Assembly (NCBI GenBank): GCA_013388685.1
Contig: JACAET010000031.1
Location: 124,001 to 188,000 of the forward strand
DNA length: 64,000 nucleotides
Source of the DNA: Chloroflexota bacterium
GTDB taxonomy: Bacteria > Chloroflexota > Anaerolineae > Anaerolineales > Villigracilaceae
Reading direction: 5' to 3'
The position numbers were made by a program, and so were the translations under genes. This document shows positions 9,139 to 17,614 of the stretch, in pieces; positions within the stretch are counted from its first letter, which is position 1, and every line of letters begins with the position of its first letter. The notes beneath the pieces were generated by a model. That model saw nothing but the letters and a program-made list of their open reading frames with translations. It was not told the DNA's origin and searched no databases.

Positions 9139-9399
9139 TCAGGAGATTGCGAGTAAAAAGCCGGTCAACAGCCTGGAAACGACCTGAATCAATACAATTA
9201 AAACCAGCGGGCTGAAATCGAGCATGCCCACAGGCGGCACCACACGACGGATGGGATCGAGCAGGGGTCTCACAAGATTATCAACACCCTGGCGTACCGG
9301 ATGATACGGGTCTATAAAAAAGGAGAGCAAAATGGAGACGATCACGATCCACACGTAGAGCTGGGCAACGATATTGATGATCTGTACAAGGAATATCAC
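9139..9399 (-). CDS. YggT family membrane protein
   Basis: 86 residues with two hydrophobic helices (IINIVAQLYVWIVIVSILLSF and PLVLIVLIQVVSRLLTGFLL). Between them is the family motif PYHPVRQGVDNLVRPLLDPIRR. YggT proteins are inner-membrane proteins of uncertain role, linked in other bacteria to osmotic tolerance and septum-associated functions. The ATG overlaps the yggS stop by 4 bases (9396-9399), so the two are translationally coupled. Confidence 0.9.
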   Translation of the reverse strand: MIFLVQIINIVAQLYVWIVIVSILLSFFIDPYHPVRQGVDNLVRPLLDPIRRVVPPVGMLDFSPLVLIVLIQVVSRLLTGFLLAIS

Positions 9400-10145
9400 G
9401 ACGCTTCCTTCTCCGATTTGTATTGACGCGCTCCCACAATCGCCGTGCCCACCCGGACAAGGGTGGCGCCCTCCTCCACTGCGACAGGATAATCCGCGCT
9501 GGTGCCCATCGAGAGTTCACGCCAATCCGCCTGAGGGAAGATGGATGCCAAATGGTCACGGAGCAGTCTCAGGCGTCGAAAGAAGCGGCGTGCGTCCTCC
9601 GGGTTGGTCTCCAGCGGAGGCATGGTCATCAAGCCTTGCACGCGCAGGTTGGGAAGCGCCAATATGGCTTGCACGTCGGGCAGAAAGGCGTTCCGGCGGG
9701 AGTCGTCCGACGCGTCCCAACCCGATTTGCTCGCTTCGCCACCGAGATTGAGCTCCAGCAGGACAGGCAAGACACGGTTCCGTTCCGCGGCGAAACGATC
9801 GAGACGTTGGGCAAGTTTGAGGCTATCGAGGGAGTGTAAAAGTTCGAAATGGTCGGTCACGAGACGCGCTTTGCGGCTTTGCACATGACCAATCATGTGC
9901 CATTCTACCCCACTTTGACGAGGCAAGGATTGAATTTTCGTGACACCTTCCTCGGGATAGTTCTCGCCGAAACAGCGAATGCCGGCTTCGATGGCGGCTT
10001 GTACGACCTCCAGCGGCTGGGATTTGGTGACGACCACCAGGCGGACGGACTCGGGCGGGCGTCCGACGCGACGCGCGGCAAGGGCAATTTGCTCGAGGGT
10101 GTATTGGTATCGCCTGCGGAGGGAGGCGACGAGGTCAGACGACAT
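9396..10145 (-). CDS. yggS: YggS/PROSC family PLP homeostasis protein
   Basis: 249 residues of alanine-racemase-like TIM-barrel fold. PLP lysine lies in LVVVTKSQPLEV, followed by FGENYPEEG, WHMIGHVQSRKARLV (family WHFIGxLQxNK), and the phosphate-binding end ELSMGTSADYPVAVEEGA with LVRVGTAIVGAR. Family members carry PLP and buffer its cellular level rather than catalyse a reaction. Start ATG at 10145 lies 15 nt downstream of the PgeF-like gene; the yggT and DUF167 genes follow, forming a conserved cluster. Confidence 0.92.
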   Translation of the reverse strand: MSSDLVASLRRRYQYTLEQIALAARRVGRPPESVRLVVVTKSQPLEVVQAAIEAGIRCFGENYPEEGVTKIQSLPRQSGVEWHMIGHVQSRKARLVTDHFELLHSLDSLKLAQRLDRFAAERNRVLPVLLELNLGGEASKSGWDASDDSRRNAFLPDVQAILALPNLRVQGLMTMPPLETNPEDARRFFRRLRLLRDHLASIFPQADWRELSMGTSADYPVAVEEGATLVRVGTAIVGARQYKSEKEAS

Positions 10146-10160
10146 ACGGGTATTATAGTC

Positions 10161-10934
10161 TCAACATAGAGAGAGCAGTGCGCCAAAGCGTCCCGTTTTT
10201 CCCTTTTCCGCCCGGTGGGAGAACCAGTCGTCTGTATGGCAGGCGGTGCAGATTCCGGAATGTTCGATTTGGGTCACTCCCGCTCTTTCGAGCAGATGGT
10301 GATTCGCTCTCCATAAATCGAAATGAACACTGTCGCCATGATGAGGAAGCATCGTGGCGGACGCCGCGCCGAAGGTTTGCTTCACCTGGGTTATGACATC
10401 CTCCCCCACTTCGTAATGGTCGGGACCGATGGACGGACCGATACAGGCGATGATATCGGAGGGGTCGCAATGGTATTGTTCGCGCATGGTCCGGACTGTG
10501 ATCCCCGCCACGTCGAGGATTGTACCCATCCAACCGGCGTGCGCGATCGCAATGACCTCTTTTTTAGGGTCGTGGAACAGGAGCGGCACGCAATCGGCAA
10601 AGCGCATGAACAGGGTGACGCCGGGCAGATCGGTCAGGATGATGTCGGCTTTTCGATAAGGTTCGTCCGCGCGGCGGGGAGCGGAGGCGCACACCGCCTC
10701 GGCGCCGTGAACCTGCCAAACGTCGAACATGGAGTCGGGTCTGCAGTCCAGGGTTTCGAAGGAAAGGAGGCGGTTTGCGCGCACGCGTTCGGTTTCATCG
10801 CCCACCGTACCGCCGAGGTTGAGCGATTTCCACGGCGCGGGGCTTACGCCGCCGTGACGCGTAAAAACTGCATGACGAACGCGCAGGGAGTCGAACTGAT
10901 AATAACGAAGTCCGTTGTGTTGGGTAAAAGGCAT
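10161..10934 (-). CDS. YfiH/PgeF (LACC1-like) purine nucleoside phosphorylase or peptidoglycan editing factor
   Basis: 257 residues. Zinc/catalytic motifs of the DUF152 family are present: ADCVPLLFHDP, AIAHAGWMGTILDVAG and CIGPSIGPDHYEVGEDV, with the conserved HisGly-Trp and Cys. Studied members act on purine nucleosides (adenosine deaminase/phosphorylase) and in E. coli prevent mis-incorporation into peptidoglycan. Its stop is 15 nt before yggS, a common neighbourhood in bacteria, and it follows the DUF2085 gene by 6 nt, so it sits inside the same minus-strand unit. Confidence 0.88.
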   Translation of the reverse strand: MPFTQHNGLRYYQFDSLRVRHAVFTRHGGVSPAPWKSLNLGGTVGDETERVRANRLLSFETLDCRPDSMFDVWQVHGAEAVCASAPRRADEPYRKADIILTDLPGVTLFMRFADCVPLLFHDPKKEVIAIAHAGWMGTILDVAGITVRTMREQYHCDPSDIIACIGPSIGPDHYEVGEDVITQVKQTFGAASATMLPHHGDSVHFDLWRANHHLLERAGVTQIEHSGICTACHTDDWFSHRAEKGKTGRFGALLSLC

Positions 10935-10940
10935 GGAGGG

Positions 10941-11945
10941 TTATTTTGGGAGGGAGGCGAATTTCTTGACGAAGAATTGACGCGTATCGGACATGGATTC
11001 TTCAATGGAAGGATAGGCAAACCAGGCGGTGGCAAACCCGAAGAGTCCGCCGGTGAGCACGCGCAAAAATGGCGTGCTTTCGCGATAGGGGAGAATGTGC
11101 GCCAGCCACGACCACTGCATCTGACTGAAGAGTTGGGAGAAGCCGTCCAAACCTACCGGTCCCATGCCGATCAAAATCCACAACGCCCAATGCAGGGATT
11201 TGAGCCGGCGGCCCGACAGGGCATAAAGGACGCCAAACAGAAAAATGGAGGCATAGATTGCCATATCCCGCTCGCAGAGCGCCATTTTGTATCCCATGGT
11301 TTCATTGCCGACAAAGTTTCGCGCTTCGAAGCGGGAATAACCGGCAGGATTCTCCAGATCGGGAAACCCTGTCGCCTCTTCGAAAGTCATGACACCCTGA
11401 ATATCGGCTTCCTCCAACGGGTAATATGCCTGCTCGCCGAACAGAAAGAAGGATCGGAATCCGAATTGATGACAAAGCGGTTTGTAGAGGGTGTAGATGG
11501 CGTTTGCGGGAACGACAAAGCCGGCTTTCATCAATGCCGGCGCAAGGATCGGTAAACCGAAATATACCAGCATGACCAGATTGAGCAGGGCAAGGTAGTG
11601 ACGCGAGACCCAATAGAGGACACGGTCCGAACGGGTTATTTGCCCGCCGCGTTCGACTCGCTGGAGATGGTCGTCACGCCCAAGTTTGTCGAGTTGCCCG
11701 CGGCGGTCACCTGCCGCGCCGAGGGTGATCGCCAGTTTTTGACTGTCAAACGGATATTTGAGAACGTATGGACCGATCTCCACCACCGGTATCTCAAGGA
11801 GATAGGTTTTGAGGAGGTCAGGGTCGGAATGAATATCAATCTCGACCAGGCGGTGTGGATATTTCCCCTGCAAAGACTCAAGGTCGGCTTTCGCCTGTTC
11901 GCACAGATGACAGTCCTGCTTGGTGTAAAGGGTAACGGTAAGCAT
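10941..11945 (-). CDS. Fusion of a glutaredoxin-like domain with a DUF2085 membrane domain
   Basis: 334 residues from the ATG at 11945 (an upstream in-frame GTG at 11975 is less likely). Residues 1-~85 are a thioredoxin-fold domain with redox motif TLYTKQDCHLCEQAK and the cis-Pro loop LEIPVVEIGP. Residues ~110-320 carry several membrane helices and DUF2085 landmarks: PLCHQFGFRSFFLFGEQ, LCERDMAIYASIF, and LIGMGPVGLDGFSQLF. DUF2085 is uncharacterised. Fusion to a CPxC-like thiol module (CHLC), and position next to CcdA, suggest thiol-disulfide chemistry across the membrane; this is inference. Confidence 0.8.
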   Translation of the reverse strand: MLTVTLYTKQDCHLCEQAKADLESLQGKYPHRLVEIDIHSDPDLLKTYLLEIPVVEIGPYVLKYPFDSQKLAITLGAAGDRRGQLDKLGRDDHLQRVERGGQITRSDRVLYWVSRHYLALLNLVMLVYFGLPILAPALMKAGFVVPANAIYTLYKPLCHQFGFRSFFLFGEQAYYPLEEADIQGVMTFEEATGFPDLENPAGYSRFEARNFVGNETMGYKMALCERDMAIYASIFLFGVLYALSGRRLKSLHWALWILIGMGPVGLDGFSQLFSQMQWSWLAHILPYRESTPFLRVLTGGLFGFATAWFAYPSIEESMSDTRQFFVKKFASLPK

Positions 11946-12005
11946 GGGATCCAGGAAAGCGACAAGCACAGGCACAGGCGGCGATTGTCGCTTGTACCAG
12001 AGCGG

Positions 12006-12731
12006 TTATAGACCGAAATCTATCCAGAAAAATTGTCCCGCCGCGGCGATGCGCCCGAAGATGCCGGAGAAGAGCATGAACCCAACAACGACAAGGACAA
12101 CACCCATGCCGATCTCCACATAGTGCATGACCTTGCCATATTTGCGCAGGGTGAGGGTGACCCAGCCTACGCCAAGAGCGGCGATCAAAAAGGGAATGGC
12201 GAGCCCAGCCGAGTAGGCGGAAAGAAGCGTAACACCGGTCGAAACGGAACCGCCGTTCAGGGCGAGGGTCAGGATCGCGCCCAGGACGGGTCCCACGCAG
12301 GGCGCCCATCCTGCCGAAAAGAAGACACCCATGAGCGCCGAGGAGAGGTATCCCAGTCTGCGGTCCGGCGCCTGTTGAACACGGGTATCGTACTCGAGGA
12401 ATTTGATGCGGAAGACGCCAACCATATGAAGTCCGAAGACGATGACGACAATGCCGCCGACCTTGGCAAGGATGTCACGCAGGTCGAAGAGCAAGCGTCC
12501 GAGGGAGGCAGTGGCAACGCCCAATGTGACAAAGACCGCGCTGAATCCCAGAACGAACGCCAGCCCGTGTGTGAAGGTAATGAAACGGCTGTTTTCGGTG
12601 GCTTCACCGCCCGCCGCGCGCCCCCCCAGATAGCCGATATAGGCAGGCACAAGGGAAAACACGCACGGCGACAGAAAGGAAGCCAAGCCGGCGAGAAAAG
12701 AAAGACCGACTGTTACGTTTGCAATATCCAT
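12006..12731 (-). CDS. ccdA: CcdA-type thiol-disulfide transmembrane transporter
   Basis: 241 residues, six predicted membrane helices. The two conserved Cys-Pro sites are visible: GLASFLSPCVFSLVPAYIGY near residue 20 and FFSAGWAPCVGPVLGAIL near 135. CcdA/DsbD-beta proteins pass electrons from cytoplasmic thioredoxin to the outside for cytochrome c maturation or other thiol repair. RBS AAAGGAG lies 7 nt before the ATG. The next gene encodes a glutaredoxin-DUF2085 fusion, a plausible partner. No thioredoxin-like ResA or other cytochrome c maturation genes are in the window. Confidence 0.9.
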   Translation of the reverse strand: MDIANVTVGLSFLAGLASFLSPCVFSLVPAYIGYLGGRAAGGEATENSRFITFTHGLAFVLGFSAVFVTLGVATASLGRLLFDLRDILAKVGGIVVIVFGLHMVGVFRIKFLEYDTRVQQAPDRRLGYLSSALMGVFFSAGWAPCVGPVLGAILTLALNGGSVSTGVTLLSAYSAGLAIPFLIAALGVGWVTLTLRKYGKVMHYVEIGMGVVLVVVGFMLFSGIFGRIAAAGQFFWIDFGL

Positions 12732-12794
12732 GAGACTCCTTTAATAGATCTCGTGCAAAAGTACGCGAGAGCGCGCCATACGCGGTGCGCAAGA

Positions 12795-12810
12795 GATGTT
12801 CTCGAACGCC
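12795..12810. repeat. GATGTTCTCGAACGCC, relative of the GACGTTCTCT repeat
   Basis: Single unit in the 160-nt gap between ccdA and the L,D-transpeptidase gene, 13/16 or better match to the copy at 38822. Otherwise this gap shows nothing recognisable. Confidence 0.4.
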
Positions 12811-12893
12811 GGCGGCCTATGCAAAAGATCAATTGATTCTCTGTGCCAACAGGGATGATAGAAAACATCCGCTGTGCGCATGAACCACATTGA

Positions 12894-14060
12894 TTACAGA
12901 TTGATCTCCTTGGTGACCACAATGGTTCCGTGATCGGGCAGCGACATGCGCATTTCGCTTTGTGCCAGGGAGACGTAGGGGGTGGTCCACCGGAAGATCC
13001 ACTTGGCATCCTCCGGCGAGACGTTGATGCAGCCGTGAGAACGCTTTTCACCGAAGGCATTGTGCCAAAATGCGCCATGAATGGCGATACCGTCGCCGCT
13101 GATCATGGTAGACCAGGGCACAGCGGGGGTGGAATAGCCGGACTGAAAGGTTCCAGCCGTCATGTTAAGGGAAATGATCTTCCAATGGGTGAACAGGTTG
13201 CCGACCGGTGTGGCGAGTTTGTTGTTGATTTCGCCGGTAAGCGGATCGAGGATGGCTTTCAAACCGCTGGAAATACGGCAGTAGAAGACTTCGGTGCCAC
13301 CTTCGAAGCAGGAGAGGGTTTGGTAGTCGAGGTCGGCTTCAATTCGTTTATCGTTGGGGTCCACATTGGGGCTGATGGGCGCGACGTCGGCTTCGGTCAG
13401 AACCTTGAAAGCGGCGCCGTCCGCCCAATAGAATTCGCCGTATGCGCCGCCGCCGTAGCCGTGACCGGCGTCTTCATTCCAACGATATTCGACGAATCCA
13501 TTCGTGGTGCGGATGCGATCGATCCACACCACCTGACCGTAATAAAGGCGCGGCGGGAAGTTATACAGGATATGATCCTGCAGCCAGGGCGACCAGATGG
13601 CACCTTCATGGGCAAGGTCCACATACGGGACGGTCACTTCCGCCCAAAAGCCGGGTGGACCGGCAGGCATTTCGGTTATGGGGGTGTTGGGAAGGTTGCG
13701 CGTGGGCTGGATGACGGAACTGTACACATAGCCTTGAGGCGTTTCGACATAACGCTGATTGTTCAAACCACCCACAACATTGCCCACGACCTCGCGCCTC
13801 CATTCGAGCAGGGTGTCGGCGGGGAGTTTGGCAATGGAGGTATTGAGATTGGGATCGTTGGTGGGCTGACTGCGCAAATCAACGCCAGGATCGGTGATAC
13901 GCCCGACGAGGCGGCTGTTGGGAAATTGAGGAAGGCGCTTGGGAGCGGAGAGGGTTTCGAAGTCGTATGCCTTGAGGCGGTTGAAGGACAAAGCGCTCAA
14001 ACCGGCAAGCCCCATGCCGGCAAGTTTGAGAAAGTCGCGTCGGGACAATCCTTTATTCAT
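12894..14060 (-). CDS. Exported L,D-transpeptidase (YkuD) with Tat signal
   Basis: 388 residues starting MNKGLSRRDFLKLAGMG, a twin-arginine signal with the RRDFLK motif. The mature part begins with SH3-like regions (~50-190). The YkuD catalytic domain lies at the C-terminus: ISGDGIAIHGAFWHN and then the nucleophile motif KRSHGCINVSPEDAKWIF (His, Ser, Cys). Family members crosslink peptidoglycan through 3-3 bonds or attach proteins. The longer open frame reaching 14153 lacks a signal and is not used. Tat export of an L,D-transpeptidase is less usual than Sec export. Confidence 0.88.
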   Translation of the reverse strand: MNKGLSRRDFLKLAGMGLAGLSALSFNRLKAYDFETLSAPKRLPQFPNSRLVGRITDPGVDLRSQPTNDPNLNTSIAKLPADTLLEWRREVVGNVVGGLNNQRYVETPQGYVYSSVIQPTRNLPNTPITEMPAGPPGFWAEVTVPYVDLAHEGAIWSPWLQDHILYNFPPRLYYGQVVWIDRIRTTNGFVEYRWNEDAGHGYGGGAYGEFYWADGAAFKVLTEADVAPISPNVDPNDKRIEADLDYQTLSCFEGGTEVFYCRISSGLKAILDPLTGEINNKLATPVGNLFTHWKIISLNMTAGTFQSGYSTPAVPWSTMISGDGIAIHGAFWHNAFGEKRSHGCINVSPEDAKWIFRWTTPYVSLAQSEMRMSLPDHGTIVVTKEINL

Positions 14061-14170
14061 TCGTATCCTGATGCTTAGAATGCGTAGAAGATGAAAACGT
14101 GAACACTGCAATATATGAGATGGGAGGATAATCGCAATTCCTACGACCGTCAATCGTCATTAAGAAAATC

Positions 14171-14830
14171 CTAATCTTCGAAATAGGCACGCAAGGCGCG
14201 CAGACAATTGACGCTGACCTTATGCCCCACTTCGTCTTCGCAATAGACGACTTTTGCCCCCGCCTGCTCGAGCACTTCGATGGAGGCGCGGGCGCGGTTT
14301 ATGGAGATCATCTCGTCTTTCGTCCCGTGCGTGACAAAAACGGATTTTCCAGCGAGCGGTCGTTTCGAAGCGTATTCCTCCAAACCGCCAGGAATGAAGC
14401 CCGCCAGGATGCCGATTTTGCGGATTCGCTCAGGGTACAGGAATGCCAGCACATTGGACATGGCCGCCCCCTGACTGAAGCCCATCACGTCCACGGTTTT
14501 CGCTTCGATCCCCGCCGACGCCTGATACTCGTCCAGAAGGCGGATCAAGGCTTCGGCGGCAGGCTGGAGCTGGTCGAGGCGGGGCTTGCCGAGGTCGAAA
14601 GTTGGAACCGGGCGCCAGGAATAACCATCGCCTCCAGAGGGATAAGGCGCGCGCGGCGCGATCATCCAGTAGGAAGAAGGCAGGTTTTGGGTAAACACCC
14701 ACATGGAGTTTTCGTCGCCGGTGTATCCATGCAAAAGGAGCAGAAGGCGGGCGGGCAGACGGGCAGGTTGTTTGACGCGGAGGATCCAGTCGTTGAATTG
14801 GATAAGGGAGGTGTTAGTCAGGTCTGGCAC
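14171..14830 (-). CDS. Phospholipase/carboxylesterase family alpha/beta hydrolase
   Basis: 219 residues from a GTG at 14830; upstream codons of this frame are the antisense-like shadow of the neighbouring membrane protein, whose stop overlaps this start by about 17 bases. Oxyanion-region motif LLLLHGYTGDENSMW, nucleophile elbow DVMGFSQGAAMS, catalytic Asp in THGTKDEMIS and His near the end (DEVGHKVS) are all seen. The family hydrolyses short acyl esters. It is translationally coupled to the 88-residue membrane protein and follows a patatin gene, suggesting a small lipid-active operon. Confidence 0.82.
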   Translation of the reverse strand: MPDLTNTSLIQFNDWILRVKQPARLPARLLLLLHGYTGDENSMWVFTQNLPSSYWMIAPRAPYPSGGDGYSWRPVPTFDLGKPRLDQLQPAAEALIRLLDEYQASAGIEAKTVDVMGFSQGAAMSNVLAFLYPERIRKIGILAGFIPGGLEEYASKRPLAGKSVFVTHGTKDEMISINRARASIEVLEQAGAKVVYCEDEVGHKVSVNCLRALRAYFED

Positions 14831-15080
14831 GTTTAAGTATCCACTCCATGAAAATGAAAACGGCAAATATAAGCAGGATGGGAAGGAGGGCGGCAAGCAG
14901 ACAGAGCAAACCGGCAAGCGCCGCCCCTCCGCCGTAGATGATCCAGATGAGCCCCAAGCCGACGACAAAGAGAAGCAAAAAGATTCCCACTCCAAGGCGA
15001 ACGTTGGTCTGTTGAGCGTATTTGCGAAGGTCGCGCATGAGATTCAGATGCTTCAGGCGTGAGGTTTCTGACAAGGGCAT
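14814..15080 (-). CDS. Small two-helix membrane protein
   Basis: 88 residues. A basic, soluble N-terminus (~30 residues) is followed by two strongly hydrophobic segments (LGVGIFLLLFVVGLGLIWII and LCLLAALLPILLIFAVFIFM) and a basic tail (EWILKRARPD). No family was recognised. It lies 4 nt after the patatin gene and overlaps the start of the esterase gene, so the three are likely co-transcribed; it could anchor or escort one of the two hydrolases (inference). Confidence 0.7.
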   Translation of the reverse strand: MPLSETSRLKHLNLMRDLRKYAQQTNVRLGVGIFLLLFVVGLGLIWIIYGGGAALAGLLCLLAALLPILLIFAVFIFMEWILKRARPD

Positions 15081-15084
15081 CCAG

Positions 15085-15957
15085 TCATAGACGCAGAGTA
15101 CGGCGAAAACGCGCCTGCCAGGTGAAGTGTTTTTTTATTTCGGGCAGGGCAAGTTCGACAGTTTGGTCGCCGATGCGCGCAATCTGACGGACATCCACAC
15201 GTTCAAGTATACCAATGTGGTGAACGTTCGGGCGGAGGACGATTTCGGGTTTATCCACCGCCAGCCGATATTCGGTGGCAGCGCGGTACACCATGTCAAA
15301 CGAGCGGAGAAAAACGTTGAAGGCTTGTGCGTAGGTAAGGCGGCTGAGACGCTCGACAAGGGCATGAGGGACGTATTCAGGGATCGGAAGGGTCCAGGTT
15401 TGCGCGGGGACTCCCATGGGGGTGGTAAGAACCACCGCCAGGACGGGAAGATGTGGGGCAAGGGAACGGGCAGGGGCTACGGGAACGGGGTCGAGGGTGC
15501 CGCCATCCACAAGTTCCAGATCGCCCATGCGCCGGGCGGGGAAGATTCCGGGAATGGCAATGGTGGCAAGAATGGCGTCTGTGAGGGGTCCCTGAGTGAG
15601 GAGAACCTCGCATCCGCAGCGAAGATCGGCGGCGGTGAGAGCACAAGGAATTTTGAGATCGGCAAAGGTCAGCTCGCCAAGGACTCGTTTGAGCCATTGG
15701 GTCGCGCCTGCGAGTCCAAGGAGGGAGGGTTCTTCATCTGCGCCGTGTCCGTAGAGGCGTTTTTGGTCGAGGGAGGCAAAGAGGTCTTCGATTTGGTCGG
15801 GGGTATACCCAAGGGCGAAGAAAACCGCGACAATACCACCAAAGGAGGTGCCGGCGACCGCCTGAATGTCGTATCCTTCCTGCTGGAGGCGACGGATGAC
15901 TCCGAGGTGTGCGTTGCCTTTGGAGCCGCCGCCGCCGAGGGCGAGGGAGAGATTCAT
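15085..15957 (-). CDS. Patatin-like phospholipase (RssA/NTE type)
   Basis: 290 residues starting MNLSLALGGGGSKGNAHLGV. The oxyanion loop GGGGSKG, the nucleophile elbow VAGTSFGGIVA (GxSxG), and the catalytic Asp in LELVDGGTLDPVPVAPA (DGG) are all present, so the enzyme should be an active serine acyl hydrolase. The N-terminal extension to 15996 is not conserved in style and was not used. It is first of three overlapping or closely spaced genes with the 88-residue membrane protein and the esterase. Confidence 0.9.
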   Translation of the reverse strand: MNLSLALGGGGSKGNAHLGVIRRLQQEGYDIQAVAGTSFGGIVAVFFALGYTPDQIEDLFASLDQKRLYGHGADEEPSLLGLAGATQWLKRVLGELTFADLKIPCALTAADLRCGCEVLLTQGPLTDAILATIAIPGIFPARRMGDLELVDGGTLDPVPVAPARSLAPHLPVLAVVLTTPMGVPAQTWTLPIPEYVPHALVERLSRLTYAQAFNVFLRSFDMVYRAATEYRLAVDKPEIVLRPNVHHIGILERVDVRQIARIGDQTVELALPEIKKHFTWQARFRRTLRL

Positions 15958-16031
15958 ATTGGATGCCAAGGCAAGTTTATCGCGTCGTCCGCGCATCGAT
16001 CAGCGGCAAATCCCGATTTATAAAGCATGCG

Positions 16032-16478
16032 CTAACTGGAAAAGCCCGAAGCCAGGATGTAATTTTCGAGACCCTTGATTTCGCTCTCGCGGTCTTCCAG
16101 CACAGCGTCCATCACATCACGAATGGAAACCATGCCCACCAACTGGTCGTTCTCCACCACCGGCAGGTGGCGGATGTGATGCGCCTCCATCAGCGCCATG
16201 CACTGTTCCACCGAGGTGTCGGTGGTGACGGTGTACATGCCGCCGGTCATCACGTCGCGCAGGAGCGTCGAGTCGGCTTTGCGCCCCTGCAATTCGCCTT
16301 TTTGCACGTAGTCGCGTTCCGTGTAGATGCCGACGATTTTCCCTCCCTCCGTGACCAGCACTGCGCCGATGTGTTTATCCGCCATGATTTTCAAGGCAGT
16401 CAGCACCGTCTCACCGGAAGAGACGGAATAATTGCTGGCGTCGCCCTTTGTTTCGAGAATCGTTCGAACCGTGGACAT
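16032..16478 (-). CDS. Stand-alone CBS-domain pair protein
   Basis: 148 residues made of two CBS modules (~10-65 and ~75-140): SGETVLTALKIMADKHIGAVLVTEGGKIVGIYTERD (first 20 residues only conserved core) and TSVEQCMALMEAHHIRHLPV with MVSIRDVMDAVL. CBS pairs bind adenine nucleotides and act as energy sensors. A strong ribosome site AAAGGAGG lies upstream, with AATAAT-type -10 sequence beyond. No enzyme domain is attached, so its partner is unknown. Confidence 0.88.
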   Translation of the reverse strand: MSTVRTILETKGDASNYSVSSGETVLTALKIMADKHIGAVLVTEGGKIVGIYTERDYVQKGELQGRKADSTLLRDVMTGGMYTVTTDTSVEQCMALMEAHHIRHLPVVENDQLVGMVSIRDVMDAVLEDRESEIKGLENYILASGFSS

Positions 16479-16533
16479 GGAAACCTCCTTTTTGGGAAGA
16501 TACTTTCATTATTCGGATTACACCACAGCCGGG

Positions 16534-17364
16534 TTAGTCTCTTTTCTCACCTTTCCAGAGGATATTCGTCATAGATTCCCTCGATGCGTCTCGAAACCCC
16601 ACCCGCCGAGGGTTCGAATACACATTGAAACGATGACGTCTGGCGTATCCAATCAAAGTAATGCCATACCGCTCCGCCATTTCAATCGAAAGAGAACTGG
16701 GCGAGGTACGCGAGAGAAGAATCGGGGCGTTCATACGGGCGGCTTTTTGCAACATTTCCGAACTGATGCGTCCGGTTGTGATCAGAATACGGGTCTTGGG
16801 AAAGATGCCCCTCCGCAGGCACAGCCCGGCAATTTTATCCAGCGTGTTGTGCCGCCCGATGTCCTCCGCGGCAAGGAGGATTTTTTTTCCGTCACTCAAT
16901 GCGGAGGTGTGGACTCCGCCCGTCTCACGATAGAGGGACTGCGCCTCGAAGAGTTGTTCGACTAACTCCCCCACCGCCTCCGCCTCGACCTCGAACCTGT
17001 TCCCGCCAAAATGGACATTCGGCTTGGCTAACAGGTCAACCGCTGTGACGCCGCCCGTACAGCCGGAGGTCCGCCGCCAGGATTGCGGTTGTTCGGCGCT
17101 GTGGTTCAGCCACACGTCCACGTTATCGCCGTGTTCGCACAGGCGCACATCTGCCACCTCGTCCATCGTCTCGATGATGCCTTCGTTGTAGAGAAAACCC
17201 AGCGCCAGTTCCTCGAGGTGGACCGGCGTGCACATGAAGGTCAGCCAGACCTTGCCGTTGACAGTCAACGAAACGGGCATCTCGACGATGGTTTCTGCTT
17301 CATGACTTTCCCATTTTTTGAATTCGTAGCGTAGATAGTGTATCGCTTTTTGAGGGGTAATCAT
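16534..17364 (-). CDS. fdhD: FdhD/NarQ family sulfurtransferase for formate dehydrogenase
   Basis: 276 residues from MITPQKAIHYLRY at 17364. FdhD passes sulfur to the molybdenum/tungsten cofactor of formate dehydrogenase. Family landmarks are EMPVSLTVNGKVWLTFMCTP, EELALGFLYNEGII, RTSGCTGGVTAVD, GGVHTSALSDG, AEDIGRHNTLDKIAG and SRTSPSSLSIEMAERYGITL. The redox loop has a single Cys (SGCTGG) in place of the CxxC of E. coli FdhD, as in the SGCGGG-type subgroup. No formate dehydrogenase is in the window. It is preceded 25 nt upstream by a small Cys-rich gene. Confidence 0.9.
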   Translation of the reverse strand: MITPQKAIHYLRYEFKKWESHEAETIVEMPVSLTVNGKVWLTFMCTPVHLEELALGFLYNEGIIETMDEVADVRLCEHGDNVDVWLNHSAEQPQSWRRTSGCTGGVTAVDLLAKPNVHFGGNRFEVEAEAVGELVEQLFEAQSLYRETGGVHTSALSDGKKILLAAEDIGRHNTLDKIAGLCLRRGIFPKTRILITTGRISSEMLQKAARMNAPILLSRTSPSSLSIEMAERYGITLIGYARRHRFNVYSNPRRVGFRDASRESMTNILWKGEKRD

Positions 17365-17389
17365 GGTTGCTCCAACCGTTAAAACGGAT

Positions 17390-17614
17390 TCATCCTCTGT
17401 GGGGAATATTTTTTTTCTTTTCGGAATTTCGATGGACTTTGTAGAAAACATCCGCGTCAGTGAGAAATGTCCCGCGGCAGGATTCGGTGCAGAACAGGAT
17501 CATCCGCCCGCGATACAGAGCGCGGGGGAAATAGGCGGGGTCCGTGTCGCGAAAGAGGCGTCCGCACAGGGTGACGAAACGGCGATGATGCCACAGGTCA
17601 TTTTGCTTCGGCAA
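17390..17614 (-). CDS. Small Cys-containing YHS-like protein
   Basis: 74 residues from a TTG at 17614 that overlaps the end of the glucosidase gene (stop at 17598) by 17 bases. Sequence MPKQNDLWHHRRFVTLCGRL is followed by ALYRGRMILFCTESCRG and FLTDADVFYKVH. The pattern Cys...YRGRxIxFCTExC..F..D...FY resembles a YHS/TRASH metal-binding module (inference from pattern, not proven). Stop is 25 nt before fdhD, and the two are likely co-transcribed. The start codon is uncertain because no ATG exists in frame. Confidence 0.55.
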   Translation of the reverse strand: MPKQNDLWHHRRFVTLCGRLFRDTDPAYFPRALYRGRMILFCTESCRGTFLTDADVFYKVHRNSEKKKNIPHRG

